This document shows positions 1-6,907 of a DNA stretch of 11,440 nucleotides, piece after piece. The notes beneath the pieces were generated by a model, which had not been told where the DNA came from, made no database searches, and was given only the letters and a program-made list of their open reading frames with translations. Source of the stretch: Actinomycetota bacterium (GTDB lineage: Bacteria; Actinomycetota; Thermoleophilia; Gaiellales; Gaiellaceae); NCBI GenBank assembly GCA_019236545.1, contig JAFAIV010000207.1:1-11440 (forward strand), read 5' to 3'. Position numbers and translations under genes: made by a program. The first letter of the stretch is position 1, and every line of letters starts with the position of its first letter.

Positions 1-402
1 GTCTTCGCGCTCGGCCTCCTCGGCGCGGCCTTTCTCGGCCTCGGCGTCGTGCCGCTGACGAGCGCGTACGCGACGAGCGAGGCAGTCGGCCTCGAGCGCG
101 GCCTCGACCTCCAGCCGAAGGAGGCGCCGGCGTTCTACGGGCTGCTCGGCTTCTTCCTCGGCTTCGCCGCCGTGCTCGTCCTGATCCCGGGCCTGCCGCT
201 GATCCACGTGATGTTCCTCGCGCAGGTCGTCAACGGCCTGCTCCTGCCGGTGATCCTCGTCTTCGTGATGCTGCTCAGCCACCGGAAGGAGCTGCTCGGC
301 GACCTCGCGAGCAGCCGGCTCGCGCTGACGCTCGGGTGGTTCGTGACCGTCTCGGTCAGCATCATGTCCGTGGCCCTCGTCGTGACCTACGTGAAGCCGT
401 GA
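1..402 (+). CDS. Nramp-family divalent metal transporter, C-terminal part (5' truncated by window)
   Basis: The reading frame is open from base 1 and ends with TGA at 400-402, giving about 133 residues of a membrane protein whose N-terminal part lies outside the window. Four hydrophobic segments are visible. The first runs into PLTSAYATSEAVG, the second carries VLIPGLPL, the third is FLAQVVNGLLLPVILVFVM and the last is near the C-terminus. The PLTSAYA..EA pattern, the IPGLPL loop and the QVxNGLLLPVxLVFM helix are typical of the last helices of Nramp (MntH-like) proton-coupled Mn2+/Fe2+ transporters. The metal-binding helices 1 and 6 cannot be checked because they are upstream. The stop overlaps the GTG start of the next gene as GTGA, so the two are probably translationally coupled. 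The family call is firm; the transported ion is inferred. Confidence 0.85.
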   Translation, partial: VFALGLLGAAFLGLGVVPLTSAYATSEAVGLERGLDLQPKEAPAFYGLLGFFLGFAAVLVLIPGLPLIHVMFLAQVVNGLLLPVILVFVMLLSHRKELLGDLASSRLALTLGWFVTVSVSIMSVALVVTYVKP

Positions 403-1655
403 GCACGGTCCCGCGCATCCTCCACCTGTCGCTCGTCGTCGGGTCGCGGCTGATCGACTCCGACGGCCGCCGCATCGGCGAGGTGACCGACGTGCTCGTC
501 TCGCTCGGCGGAGAGGAGTACCCGCCGGTGACCGGGATCGTCGCCCGGGTCGCCGGGCGCGAGGTGTTCGTGCCCGCGGACGCGCTCGGGGACATCGAGC
601 CAGGCCGCATCGTCCTCGCCCGGCCGCGGATCGACCTGCAGCCGTTCCAGCGCCGCGACAACGAAGTCCTGCTGAAGCACGACCTCCTCGACCGCCAGCT
701 GATCAACGTCGACGGCGCGCGGATCGTCCGCGCGAACGAGATCGAGATCGCCCGCGTCGACGGCTGGTGGCGCGTCGTCGGCGTCGACACCGGCGTCCGA
801 AGCCTCCTGCGCCGGCTCCTCCCACGGACCGTCGCGCCCCACGTGCAGACGCCGAGCTTCGTCGACTGGGCGAGCCTCGAGCCGTTCACCGGCCACATCC
901 CGACGATCCGGCTGCGCGTCGGCCACCCCAAGCTCGCGCGCCTCCACCCGGCCGAGCTCGCCGACCTCGTCGAGGCCGCGCCGCGCGACCACGGCGAGGA
1001 GATCATCGCCTCGCTCCACGACGACCCGGAGCGCGAGGCCGACCTGTTCGAGGAGCTCGGCGACGAGCACCAGCTCGAGTTCGTCGAGGACCGCAGCGAC
1101 GCGGAGGTGGCGGCGCTGCTCGACCGGATGGAGGTGGACGACGCCGCCGACCTGGTCGCGCAGCTCGACGAGGACCGCCGCGCCTCGGTGCTCGCCCTCG
1201 TCGCGCCGGTGCAGCAGCGCCGGTTGCGCACGCTCCTCGGCTACGAGCCCACGACCGCGGGCGGCCTGATGAGCCCCGAGTTCGTCGCCGTCTACCTGCA
1301 GGCGACGCGCGAGGAGACGCTCGAGCGCGTGCGCCGCTCCTCCGCGCCCGGCGACGCCGTCGCGTGGGTCTTCGTCATCAACGCCCGCCACCGTTACCGG
1401 GGGGCCGTCTCGCTCCCCGACCTGCTGCGCGCGGACGACGGCGCGCAGGTCGTCGAGCTCGTCTCGCACACGCGCTCGGTCGCGCCGGACGCGGGCCTCG
1501 GCGACATCGCGCGCCTGATGACGGACTACGACCTGACCGTCGTGCCGGTGCTCGACGACCAGGAGCGGCCGCTCGGCGTCGTCACCGTGGACGACCTGCT
1601 CGAGATCGTGATCCCGCCGGCCGAGCGCCGGTTCGGCATCTTCGGCTCAGGCTAG
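399..1655 (+). CDS. PRC-barrel / MgtE N-terminal / CBS-pair protein without a membrane domain
   Basis: A GTG start at 399, in a 4-nt overlap with the Nramp stop, gives 418 residues; the open frame further upstream is the Nramp gene in another register. Residues about 15-68 (GSRLIDSDGRRIGEV) and 92-133 look like two PRC-barrel modules. Residues about 182-285 form an acidic, helical MgtE_N-like domain with the hallmark DDAADLVAQL. Residues about 288-412 (GGLMSPEFVAV onward) form a CBS pair. The five-helix Mg2+ channel of MgtE is absent and no membrane segment is visible, so this is a soluble protein that keeps only the Mg2+-sensing parts of MgtE. Its coupling to Nramp suggests that it gates or senses for that transporter; this is inference. 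It may be labelled a magnesium transporter in databases, which would be misleading. It ends at TAG 1653-1655, sharing CTAG with corA. Confidence 0.82.
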   Translation: MSTVPRILHLSLVVGSRLIDSDGRRIGEVTDVLVSLGGEEYPPVTGIVARVAGREVFVPADALGDIEPGRIVLARPRIDLQPFQRRDNEVLLKHDLLDRQLINVDGARIVRANEIEIARVDGWWRVVGVDTGVRSLLRRLLPRTVAPHVQTPSFVDWASLEPFTGHIPTIRLRVGHPKLARLHPAELADLVEAAPRDHGEEIIASLHDDPEREADLFEELGDEHQLEFVEDRSDAEVAALLDRMEVDDAADLVAQLDEDRRASVLALVAPVQQRRLRTLLGYEPTTAGGLMSPEFVAVYLQATREETLERVRRSSAPGDAVAWVFVINARHRYRGAVSLPDLLRADDGAQVVELVSHTRSVAPDAGLGDIARLMTDYDLTVVPVLDDQERPLGVVTVDDLLEIVIPPAERRFGIFGSG

Positions 1656-2659
1656 AGCCACTTCCGCCAGCGGAAGAAGCCGAGCATCGCCACGATCGTC
1701 ACGACCATCAACGCGATCGACGCATAGAAGTCCGCCTGCGAGTTGAAGCCCGGGAAGTCCACGTTCATCCCGAAGAAGCCGGTGATGAACGTCAGCGGCG
1801 TCAGGACGACGATGAAGACCGTGAGGATGTAGAGGATGTCGTTCTGCTGGTGGGTGATCAGCGACTCGTTCGTCGTCTCGAGCGCCTCGATCACCTCCTT
1901 GTAGTTGTCGAGCACGTCCCAGATGCGCTCGCTCGCGTCGACGATGTCGTCGAAGTAGAGCTCGAGCTCCTCGGGCAGGAAGCGCTCGACCTGGCGCTCG
2001 AGGTGGCGGAGCGTCGGCCGCTGTGGCTTGATGATCTTGCGGTAGGAGATGATCTCCTGCTTCGCCTTGTGGATGTCGGTGACGAGCTCCTTCGCGCGCT
2101 CGGACTCGTCGGAGATGGCCTCGTCGATCTGTTCCAGCTTGAAGCCGATCTTGTCGAGGATCGGGAAGCAGTAGTCGTAGAGGTCGTCGAGGATCTCGTA
2201 GAGGAGGCGGCCCGAGCCGCGTGAGAAGAGCTGGTGGCGCAGCTCCTCGTTCTCGTACACCCGGCGGAAGAGGAGCGTGACCGGGCGGAGCTCGGCGGTC
2301 GGGAGCGTGACGATGTAGTTCGGCCCGAGGAAGACGTCGAGCTCGCCGGCGTTGAGGCGGCCGACGGTCTTGTCGTAGACCGGGAAGTGAAGGACGGCGA
2401 AGAGGTAGCGGTTCGCCTCGTCCTCGTCGTAGACGTCGACCTTCGGGCGCTGGCGGCGGGAGAGGACGTCCTCGACGTCGAGCGGGTGCCAGCCGAAGCG
2501 GGTGGCGAGCTCCTGCGCCTCGTCGTAGTTCGGCGAGCGGACGTGGATCCAGGTCAGGCCGTCGCCCTGGACCTCCGTGATCCGCGGCTGGAGGTCAGCT
2601 GCGGTCGGCCCGGCGGGCGACCCGGCGCGGCGCGGCCTGATGCGAGGCAGGCTGGGCAC
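1652..2659 (-). CDS. corA: CorA-family magnesium/divalent cation transporter
   Basis: This 335-residue protein has the CorA plan: a soluble N-terminal alpha/beta domain (GLTWIHVRSPNYDEAQ near residues 35-50), long acidic helices (about 160-270) and two C-terminal membrane helices. The signature GMN is at residues 297-299 (FFGMNVDFPG), directly after the pore helix, and the chain ends in a basic FRWRKWL tail, as is usual. CorA pentamers conduct Mg2+, sometimes Co2+ or Ni2+, across the inner membrane and are gated by Mg2+ binding between the cytosolic domains. The GTG at 2657-2659 is chosen because no other start lies before the conserved N-terminal region. No good ribosome binding site precedes it. 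The first 65 bp overlap the end of the MFS gene, so coupled translation is likely. It converges on the PRC/MgtE_N/CBS gene. Confidence 0.93.
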   Translation of the reverse strand: MPSLPRIRPRRAGSPAGPTAADLQPRITEVQGDGLTWIHVRSPNYDEAQELATRFGWHPLDVEDVLSRRQRPKVDVYDEDEANRYLFAVLHFPVYDKTVGRLNAGELDVFLGPNYIVTLPTAELRPVTLLFRRVYENEELRHQLFSRGSGRLLYEILDDLYDYCFPILDKIGFKLEQIDEAISDESERAKELVTDIHKAKQEIISYRKIIKPQRPTLRHLERQVERFLPEELELYFDDIVDASERIWDVLDNYKEVIEALETTNESLITHQQNDILYILTVFIVVLTPLTFITGFFGMNVDFPGFNSQADFYASIALMVVTIVAMLGFFRWRKWL

Positions 2660-3956
2660 CGGTACTGAGGGGGTCGGGGGTCGCCGGCAGGGTCACGTCG
2701 GCCACTCTACCGTCCTCGCCGCGCGGCGTCACGCGTACGCCCGGGGGCAGGCGCCGCTCGAGCGCGAGCGCCCACGCCGCGCACGCGAGGTTCACGCCCG
2801 CGGCGGCCGGCCAGAGGGCGAGCGGCGCGTGCTGGAGGAAGAAGCCGCCCGCGGCGGGGCCGACGATCCAGCCGGCCTGCCAGGAGAGGCTCGCGAGCGC
2901 GAGGTAGCGGCCGACGAGCGGCGGCGGCGCGAGGTCGGCGGCGAGCGGCGCGTGGATCGCGCCGTGGAGCGTCTCGCCGAACGCGAAGACGAGGGTCGCG
3001 GCGCCGAAGATCACCGCGGCGGCGGTCGTCGCCGTCCACGCGCCGCCCGCCCAGACCGCCAGCAGGGACACCGCCCAGACGACGCCCATGAGCGCGAGGC
3101 CACGCATCCGCCGCCGTCCCTCGACGAGCTTCGCGACCGGGAGCTGAAGAAGGACGATCCCGACGGAGTCGAGCGCGAAGACGATCCCGACCTCGCGCTC
3201 GTTCACGTGCGCCACGTTCTTCGCAAACGCGGGCAGGAGCTCCACCATCAACGCGATCGCCGACGCCATGAAGACCGCGTTGAGCGCGGAGTAGGAGACC
3301 ATCGTCCGGTCGCGCGCGACCTGCCGCCAGCTCCCGCCCTCGCGGTCGGGGTGCAGGGCGGGGGAGGGGACGCGGACCGCGAGCACGACGAGGTACGCGA
3401 CGAAGGTCGCGACGTCGATCAGGAAGAGGACGGTGAAGCTCCCCGGGTGCGCGACGGACGCGATCAGCCCCGCCACGACGCCACCGAGCGCGACGCCGAC
3501 GTTCATCGTCAGGCGCTGCAGCGCGTAGGCCGACGCACGGCGCGTGGACGGCGTGAGGCCGGCGAGGAGCGCCGACTGCGCCGGCCAGAAGCACCCGCTC
3601 GCGACGCCCCAGAGCACGTAGACCGCGAAGGCGTGCCACGCGGTCCGGATCAGCGGCATCAGCCCGAACGCGACCGCCATCACCGCGACCGAGGCCAGGA
3701 TCACCCGGCGCGGCCCGATCCGGTCGGAGAGCGTCCCCGCCTGGAAGCCCGCGAGCAGCGCCGTCGCCGACTGCGTCGCCGCCGCAAGCCCCGCGAGCCC
3801 GAGCGGGATCCCGCGCACGTTGTGGAGGTAGATGATCAGGAACGGCAGGACGACGCCGTTCCCGAACGCGTTCAGGAGCCCACCGGCCTGGAGCGCGTAG
3901 ACGTCCCGAGGCAGGCGGGGGTCGAGGCTGCGCAGGTACGCGCGGATGGGGCGCAC
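2595..3956 (-). CDS. Major facilitator superfamily transporter (drug-efflux-like)
   Basis: This 453-residue protein has about 12 hydrophobic helices. The family motif A between helices 2 and 3 is clear as GTLSDRIGPRR (residues 74-84), and the middle of the chain holds a charged loop (HPDREGGSWRQ) separating the two six-helix halves. Such proteins are proton-driven exporters or importers in the cytoplasmic membrane; the substrate cannot be told from sequence. The start is GTG at 3954-3956. A TAGCCT hexamer lies 8 nt upstream on the minus strand with no Shine-Dalgarno sequence, suggesting a leaderless transcript. The last 30 or so residues are Pro/Ala/Arg-rich, and the final 21 are encoded in the overlap with the start of corA. 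It is divergent from tRNA-Arg, with only 38 bp between them. Confidence 0.88.
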   Translation of the reverse strand: MRPIRAYLRSLDPRLPRDVYALQAGGLLNAFGNGVVLPFLIIYLHNVRGIPLGLAGLAAATQSATALLAGFQAGTLSDRIGPRRVILASVAVMAVAFGLMPLIRTAWHAFAVYVLWGVASGCFWPAQSALLAGLTPSTRRASAYALQRLTMNVGVALGGVVAGLIASVAHPGSFTVLFLIDVATFVAYLVVLAVRVPSPALHPDREGGSWRQVARDRTMVSYSALNAVFMASAIALMVELLPAFAKNVAHVNEREVGIVFALDSVGIVLLQLPVAKLVEGRRRMRGLALMGVVWAVSLLAVWAGGAWTATTAAAVIFGAATLVFAFGETLHGAIHAPLAADLAPPPLVGRYLALASLSWQAGWIVGPAAGGFFLQHAPLALWPAAAGVNLACAAWALALERRLPPGVRVTPRGEDGRVADVTLPATPDPLSTGAQPASHQAAPRRVARRADRS

Positions 3957-3964
3957 GAGGGACG

Positions 3965-3970
3965 AGGCTA
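3965..3970 (-). promoter_or_regulatory. Predicted -10 element of the MFS gene
   Basis: On the minus strand this reads TAGCCT, fitting TAnnnT, and the GTG start begins 8 nt downstream. No clear -35 is visible. The same hexamer at nearly the same distance precedes the epimerase gene. Confidence 0.45.
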
Positions 3971-3978
3971 GCGCCGGG

Positions 3979-3984
3979 TATGCT
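3979..3984 (+). promoter_or_regulatory. Predicted -10 element of tRNA-Arg
   Basis: TATGCT lies 10 nt before the mature 5' end of the tRNA, the distance expected for a transcript with a very short 5' leader for RNase P to remove. The -35 is poor. A -35 at the usual 17-nt spacing would fall at 3956-3961, touching the start of the divergent MFS gene. Confidence 0.45.
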
Positions 3985-3994
3985 GGCCGGCGAA

Positions 3995-4067
3995 GCGCCC
4001 GTAGCTCAGGGGATAGAGCGCGCGCCTCCGGAGCGCGAGGTCGCAGGTTCGAATCCTGCCGGGCGCA
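3995..4067 (+). tRNA. trnR-CCG: tRNA-Arg (anticodon CCG)
   Basis: A full cloverleaf can be folded by eye. The acceptor stem is GCGCCCG (3995-4001) with CGGGCGC (4060-4066). The D arm is GCTC/GAGC with loop AGGGGATA. The anticodon stem is CGCGC/GCGCG with loop CTCCGGA, giving anticodon CCG at 4028-4030. The variable loop is AGGTC and the T arm is GCAGG-TTCGAAT-CCTGC. The discriminator base is A4067, and CCA is not encoded. It decodes CGG, a codon expected to be common at this GC content. It is transcribed away from the MFS gene and towards the CBS gene. No sign of an integrated element or a duplicated 3' end (att site) is visible next to it. Confidence 0.97.
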
Positions 4068-4072
4068 TGCCT

Positions 4073-4085
4073 CGCCTCAGAGGCG
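4073..4085. terminator. Short inverted repeat between tRNA-Arg and the convergent CBS gene
   Basis: CGCCTC-A-GAGGCG forms a perfect 13-nt inverted repeat (usable as a 5-bp stem with a CAG loop) six bases after the tRNA. There is no T-run. Being symmetrical and between two convergent transcripts, it may stop both, but the support is only structural. Confidence 0.3.
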
Positions 4086-4093
4086 CCCACGAT

Positions 4094-4636
4094 TCAGGCG
4101 GCGGCGCGCGTCGCCCAGCGGAGGGCGTCGGTCGTCGTGAAGACGCCTTCGCATGAGCCGTCCTCGCGGAGGAGCGGCAGGCAGTGGATCCGGTTCGCCA
4201 GGAGCGTACGGATCGCCTCGCCGACGGTCGTCTCGGCGGCGACGGCGATCACGCTGTGGCTCATCGCCTGGTGCGCGCGCTTGCGCAGCGTCGCCCGGTC
4301 GCGCTCGGTGGCGAACGGGGTGTCAGCGGCCGGGCTGAGCGCCGCGAGCAGGTCGCGCTCCGCGAGCACCCCGATCACGACGCCGTTCTCGACGACGAGG
4401 AGGTGCTGGATGCGACGCGCGATCATTGCGGCGCGTGCGGTCTCGAGCGTGTCGTTCGCGTCGACGGTGAGGACGTCGCGGCTCGCCCACTCGAGCGCCG
4501 GCTCGGTCGCCTGGCTCTCCGTCCACGAGACGCCTCCGCAGTGCGGGCAGGACGTGAGCGGGACGACGCCGTGGTCCTCGCGGACGAGGTCGTACTCGGT
4601 CGCGCACGTGAGGCACATCACGAGCTGGTGGGTCAT
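4094..4636 (-). CDS. Zinc-ribbon and two-CBS-domain protein
   Basis: This 180-residue soluble protein starts at ATG 4634-4636. Residues 8-33 carry two CxxC knuckles (CLTC at 8-11 and CPHC at 30-33), spaced as in a small zinc ribbon. Residues about 52-105 and 122-178 form a CBS pair, with RRIQHLLVV..GVVIGVLAERDLL in the first and NRIHCLPLL..EGVFTTTDAL in the second. CBS pairs (Bateman modules) bind adenine nucleotides and act as energy sensors; the ribbon may serve binding to a partner or nucleic acid, which is inference. It has no catalytic domain. No Shine-Dalgarno sequence is seen; GAATGT lies 7 nt before ATG on the minus strand, so a leaderless start is possible. It is divergent from dgcA across 108 bp. 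Confidence 0.82.
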   Translation of the reverse strand: MTHQLVMCLTCATEYDLVREDHGVVPLTSCPHCGGVSWTESQATEPALEWASRDVLTVDANDTLETARAAMIARRIQHLLVVENGVVIGVLAERDLLAALSPAADTPFATERDRATLRKRAHQAMSHSVIAVAAETTVGEAIRTLLANRIHCLPLLREDGSCEGVFTTTDALRWATRAAA

Positions 4637-4730
4637 GTTGTTGACATTCGGCCTTTGTGGCGTTCGGCGCGACCGTGAGAACTACTGACAGCGCCACGCC
4701 CAACGGTGACTCGGGAGGGCGCGGCCGCTG

Positions 4731-4736
4731 TAGCCT
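4731..4736 (+). promoter_or_regulatory. Predicted -10 element that decides the dgcA start
   Basis: TAGCCT is followed by 8 nt and then the GTG at 4745. The 13 codons between an alternative in-frame GTG at 4706 and this point would lie across the promoter and resemble nothing in the enzyme family. A TTGACA at 4641-4646 is too far away and lacks a -10 at 16-18 nt, so it is not taken as the -35. Confidence 0.45.
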
Positions 4737-4744
4737 CTCGGCCC

Positions 4745-5755
4745 GTGAAGGTCAGCGCCGAGATCGTCCAGCTCGACCTTGCCGAGACCTTCGTGATCTC
4801 GCGCGGCGCGCGCGACCACGAGGAGGTCGTCGTCGTCACGATCGAGCACGGCGATGTCGTCGGCTATGGCGAGGCGGCGCCGATCGAGCGCTACGACGAG
4901 TCGGTCGCATCGACGCTCGCCTACGTCGAGGCGCACGGCTGGCGGCTCGGGGACGACCCGTTCGCGCTGGAGGAGATCTGGGCGCAGCTACCGAAGCGCG
5001 AGTACGCCGCGCGGGCGGCGATCGACGCGGCGCTGTACGACCTCCAGGGGAAGCTCGTCGGGCGGCCGGTCTGGAACCTGTTGGGGCTGCGCCGTGCAGG
5101 GCCGCCGACCTCGTGGACGATCTGGCTCGGCGACCCGGACGACATGGCGCGCCGCGCCCGCCGCGCCGAGAGCCGGTTCCAGCGCCTCAAGCTCAAGCTC
5201 GGCGGCCGCGACGGCCTCGACGTCGAGCGCGTGGCCGCCGTGCGGCGCGCCGCGCCGGACCACCCGCTGCAAGTCGACGTGAACGAAGCGTGGAGCCTCG
5301 ACGAGGCGCTCGACGCGCTGCCGCAGCTGGCCGACCTCGGCGTCGAGTACTGCGAGCAGCCCCTCCGTGCCGGCGACCCGTTCGGGCCCGAGCTGAAGGC
5401 GAGGTCGCCGCTCCCGATCTACGTCGACGAGGACTGCCACACGCTCGACGACGTCGCGGCCTGTGCCGAGCGCGCGCACGGGATCAACGTGAAGCTCGCC
5501 AAGTCCGGTGGCATCCGGGAGGCGCTGCGGATGGTTCACGCGGCGCGGGCGCTCGGGCTCGGGTGCATGCTGGGCTGCATGGTCGAGTCCGGGCTCGGGA
5601 TCGCGGCGGGCGCGAGCATCGCGAGCCTGTTCGACCACGTCGACCTCGACGGGAACATCCTGATCGCGCGCGACCCGTGGCCGGGCGTGCAGCTCGTCGA
5701 CGGCGTCCAGGTCCCGGCCGACGCCCCAGGGCTGGGCGTGCGTCCCGCGCCGTGA
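4745..5755 (+). CDS. dgcA: Enolase-superfamily epimerase: probable N-acetyl-D-glutamate racemase DgcA (dipeptide epimerase-like)
   Basis: The enzyme has 336 residues from GTG 4745, chosen over an in-frame GTG at 4706 because a -10 hexamer sits just before it. All catalytic parts of the muconate-lactonizing/dipeptide epimerase subgroup are present. These are a KxK motif (K149, K151), Mg2+ ligands D178 (VDVNEAW), E204 (EYCEQPL) and D228 (YVDEDCH), and lysines in VKLAKSGG (K250, K253). The DLD pair at 300-302 in the eighth strand is the feature that binds the substrate amino group in Ala-Glu epimerases. These enzymes invert the alpha carbon of a glutamyl or acyl-amino acid substrate. The downstream DUF1611 gene overlaps by 4 nt, as in the DgcA-DgcN pathway described in marine proteobacteria, where this protein racemises N-acetyl-D-glutamate. 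An L-Ala-D/L-Glu epimerase role in murein-peptide recycling remains possible. The family is certain; the substrate is inferred. Confidence 0.85.
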   Translation: MKVSAEIVQLDLAETFVISRGARDHEEVVVVTIEHGDVVGYGEAAPIERYDESVASTLAYVEAHGWRLGDDPFALEEIWAQLPKREYAARAAIDAALYDLQGKLVGRPVWNLLGLRRAGPPTSWTIWLGDPDDMARRARRAESRFQRLKLKLGGRDGLDVERVAAVRRAAPDHPLQVDVNEAWSLDEALDALPQLADLGVEYCEQPLRAGDPFGPELKARSPLPIYVDEDCHTLDDVAACAERAHGINVKLAKSGGIREALRMVHAARALGLGCMLGCMVESGLGIAAGASIASLFDHVDLDGNILIARDPWPGVQLVDGVQVPADAPGLGVRPAP

Positions 5756-6777
5756 GGTACCTGATCCTCGCCGAGGGGTTCTCCGGCGACCCGCACTACG
5801 GCAAGACGATGTGGGGCGTCCTCCGCTACCGCGGCGAGGACGTCGCGGCGATCCTCGACTCGACGCGCGCGGGGGAGGAGACGCTCGGCGTGCCGGTCTT
5901 CGGCGCGCTCGAGGAGGCGCTCGCGCTCGGCCCGGACACCGCGCTCGTCGGCGTCGCCACGCAGGGCGGCCGCTTCCCGCCGGCCTGGATCGAGCTCCTG
6001 AAGCGCTGCATCGAGGCCGGCCTCGACGTCGAGAACGGCCTGCACGTCTTCCTGGCGGACGACCCGGAGCTGAAGGAGCTCGCGGCCCGCCACGGCTCCG
6101 AGCTCCGCGACCTGCGCCGGCCGCCGCGCGACCTCTCGACCGCGACCGGCGCCAACCTCGACGTGCCGGCGACGATCGTCCTCACCGTCGGTTCCGACTG
6201 CGCGATCGGGAAGATGACCGTCTCGCTCGAGCTGGACCTCGAGGCGCGGCGCCGTGGGATCCGGTCCGTGTTCGTCCCGACCGGCCAGACCGGGATGGCG
6301 ATCGCAGGCTGGGGGATCGCCGTCGACGCGGTGGTTGCCGACTTCATCGCGGGGGCCGCGGAGCGGCTCGTCGTCGAGGGGCGCGAGCGCGGCGGCGACC
6401 TGCTCTGGGTCGAGGGCCAGGGTTCGCTCATCCACCCGATCTACTCGGGCGTCACGCTCGGCCTCTACCACGGCAGCGCGCCGCACCTACTCGTGCTCTG
6501 CCACGAGTCGGGCCGCGACGAGATCGAGGGCGCGGGAGGCGGGCCGCACCCGATCCCGCCGCTGCGCGACCTCGTCGAGCTCCACGAACGCATGGCGCTG
6601 CCCGCGCGGCCCGCGCGCGTGGTCGCGGTCGCGCTGAACACGCGTCGGCTGGACGACGACGCGGCCCGCGAGGCCGTCCGTGAGGCCGAGCGCGAGACCG
6701 GCCTTCCCGCTTCGGACCCGGTCCGTTTCGGTGCCGGGCCGCTCGTGGACGCGGTGCTCGCGGCCTCCGGCAGGTAG
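5752..6777 (+). CDS. dgcN: DUF1611 P-loop protein: probable D-glutamate N-acetyltransferase DgcN
   Basis: This 341-residue cytosolic protein starts at GTG 5752, overlapping the epimerase stop as GTGA. The N-terminal 135 residues look Rossmann-like (ILAEGFSGDPHYGKTMWGVL, then GVATQGGRFPP). The remainder begins with a Walker-A-like loop, GSDCAIGKMT (147-156), followed by VFVPTGQTGMAIAGWG, a WVEGQGSLIHP segment and LVLCHESGRD. This two-part build is that of the DUF1611 family, some members of which were described as DgcN, which N-acetylates D-glutamate so that DgcA can racemise it. The tight operon with the epimerase supports that role. No LysR-type or other regulator is next to it. The older 'NAD-dependent epimerase/dehydratase' label for this family is not supported by the P-loop. 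The family is certain; the reaction rests on the pairing. Confidence 0.83.
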   Translation: MRYLILAEGFSGDPHYGKTMWGVLRYRGEDVAAILDSTRAGEETLGVPVFGALEEALALGPDTALVGVATQGGRFPPAWIELLKRCIEAGLDVENGLHVFLADDPELKELAARHGSELRDLRRPPRDLSTATGANLDVPATIVLTVGSDCAIGKMTVSLELDLEARRRGIRSVFVPTGQTGMAIAGWGIAVDAVVADFIAGAAERLVVEGRERGGDLLWVEGQGSLIHPIYSGVTLGLYHGSAPHLLVLCHESGRDEIEGAGGGPHPIPPLRDLVELHERMALPARPARVVAVALNTRRLDDDAAREAVREAERETGLPASDPVRFGAGPLVDAVLAASGR

Positions 6778-6783
6778 GACCCC

Positions 6784-6811
6784 CGGCCCGTCGAAATAGG
6801 TCTCCGGGCCG
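6784..6811 (+). terminator. Inverted repeat after dgcN, possible terminator
   Basis: CGGCCCG (6784-6790) and CGGGCCG (6805-6811) are perfectly complementary over 7 bp around a 14-nt loop, starting 6 nt after the dgcN stop. There is no T-tract. The 3' arm (6804-6808, CCGGG) could instead pair with CCCGG at 6828-6832, so two exclusive folds exist. Confidence 0.35.
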
Positions 6812-6907
6812 ATGACCGGCGTCGGCTCCCGGTGCCAACCTCCAGACGACTCGACCTGCGGCGGGTTGAACCCGTTCCCCAACACCAGTGGTCGAGAAGG
6901 GGGTCTC
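6812..6907 (+). promoter_or_regulatory. Structured 5' leader of the first glycoside-hydrolase-like gene
   Basis: Three helices can be drawn by eye: ACCGG/CCGGT (6815-6819 with 6829-6833), a tight CGGGT-TGA-ACCCG hairpin (6862-6874), and an enclosing CTCGACC/GGTCGAG stem (6850-6856 with 6890-6896). The last abuts the Shine-Dalgarno sequence AAGGGGG (6897-6903), and CCCC at 6877-6880 could also mask the SD. The run GGTGCCAACCTCC (6831-6843) resembles a conserved stretch of the SAM-I riboswitch, but the rest of that motif is missing. No confident promoter hexamers were found. Regulation in cis is inferred from the folding only. Confidence 0.35.

Noticed and set aside
767..2224. Long plus-strand open frame crossing from the PRC/MgtE_N/CBS gene into corA
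   Set aside because: It runs over two convincing genes in other frames, and its product is Arg/Ala-rich and then Asp/Glu/Val-rich, typical of shadow frames.
3995..4067. tRNA-Arg as an attachment site of an integrated element
   Set aside because: No integrase, no repeat of the tRNA 3' end and no change in base composition were seen on either side within the window.
3946..4140. Small plus-strand open frame over the tRNA
   Set aside because: It covers the whole tRNA-Arg gene and parts of two other genes; coding is not credible.
4641..4646. Perfect TTGACA as a -35 for dgcA
   Set aside because: No acceptable -10 lies 16-18 nt downstream, and the better-placed TAGCCT is 84 nt away. It is likely a chance match.
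4657..5751. In-frame upstream extension of dgcN to position 4657
   Set aside because: That part lies over the epimerase gene in another frame and is an Arg-rich nonsense translation. The GTGA overlap at 5752 gives the family-like start.
6804..6845. SAM-I (S-box) or cobalamin riboswitch suggested by GGCCGATGA and GGTGCCAACCTCC
   Set aside because: Other required conserved parts (the GAGGGA and GAAAGATGAG segments of the S-box, the CCACTGT and B12 box of the cobalamin class) are not found, and neither ligand fits the downstream gene.
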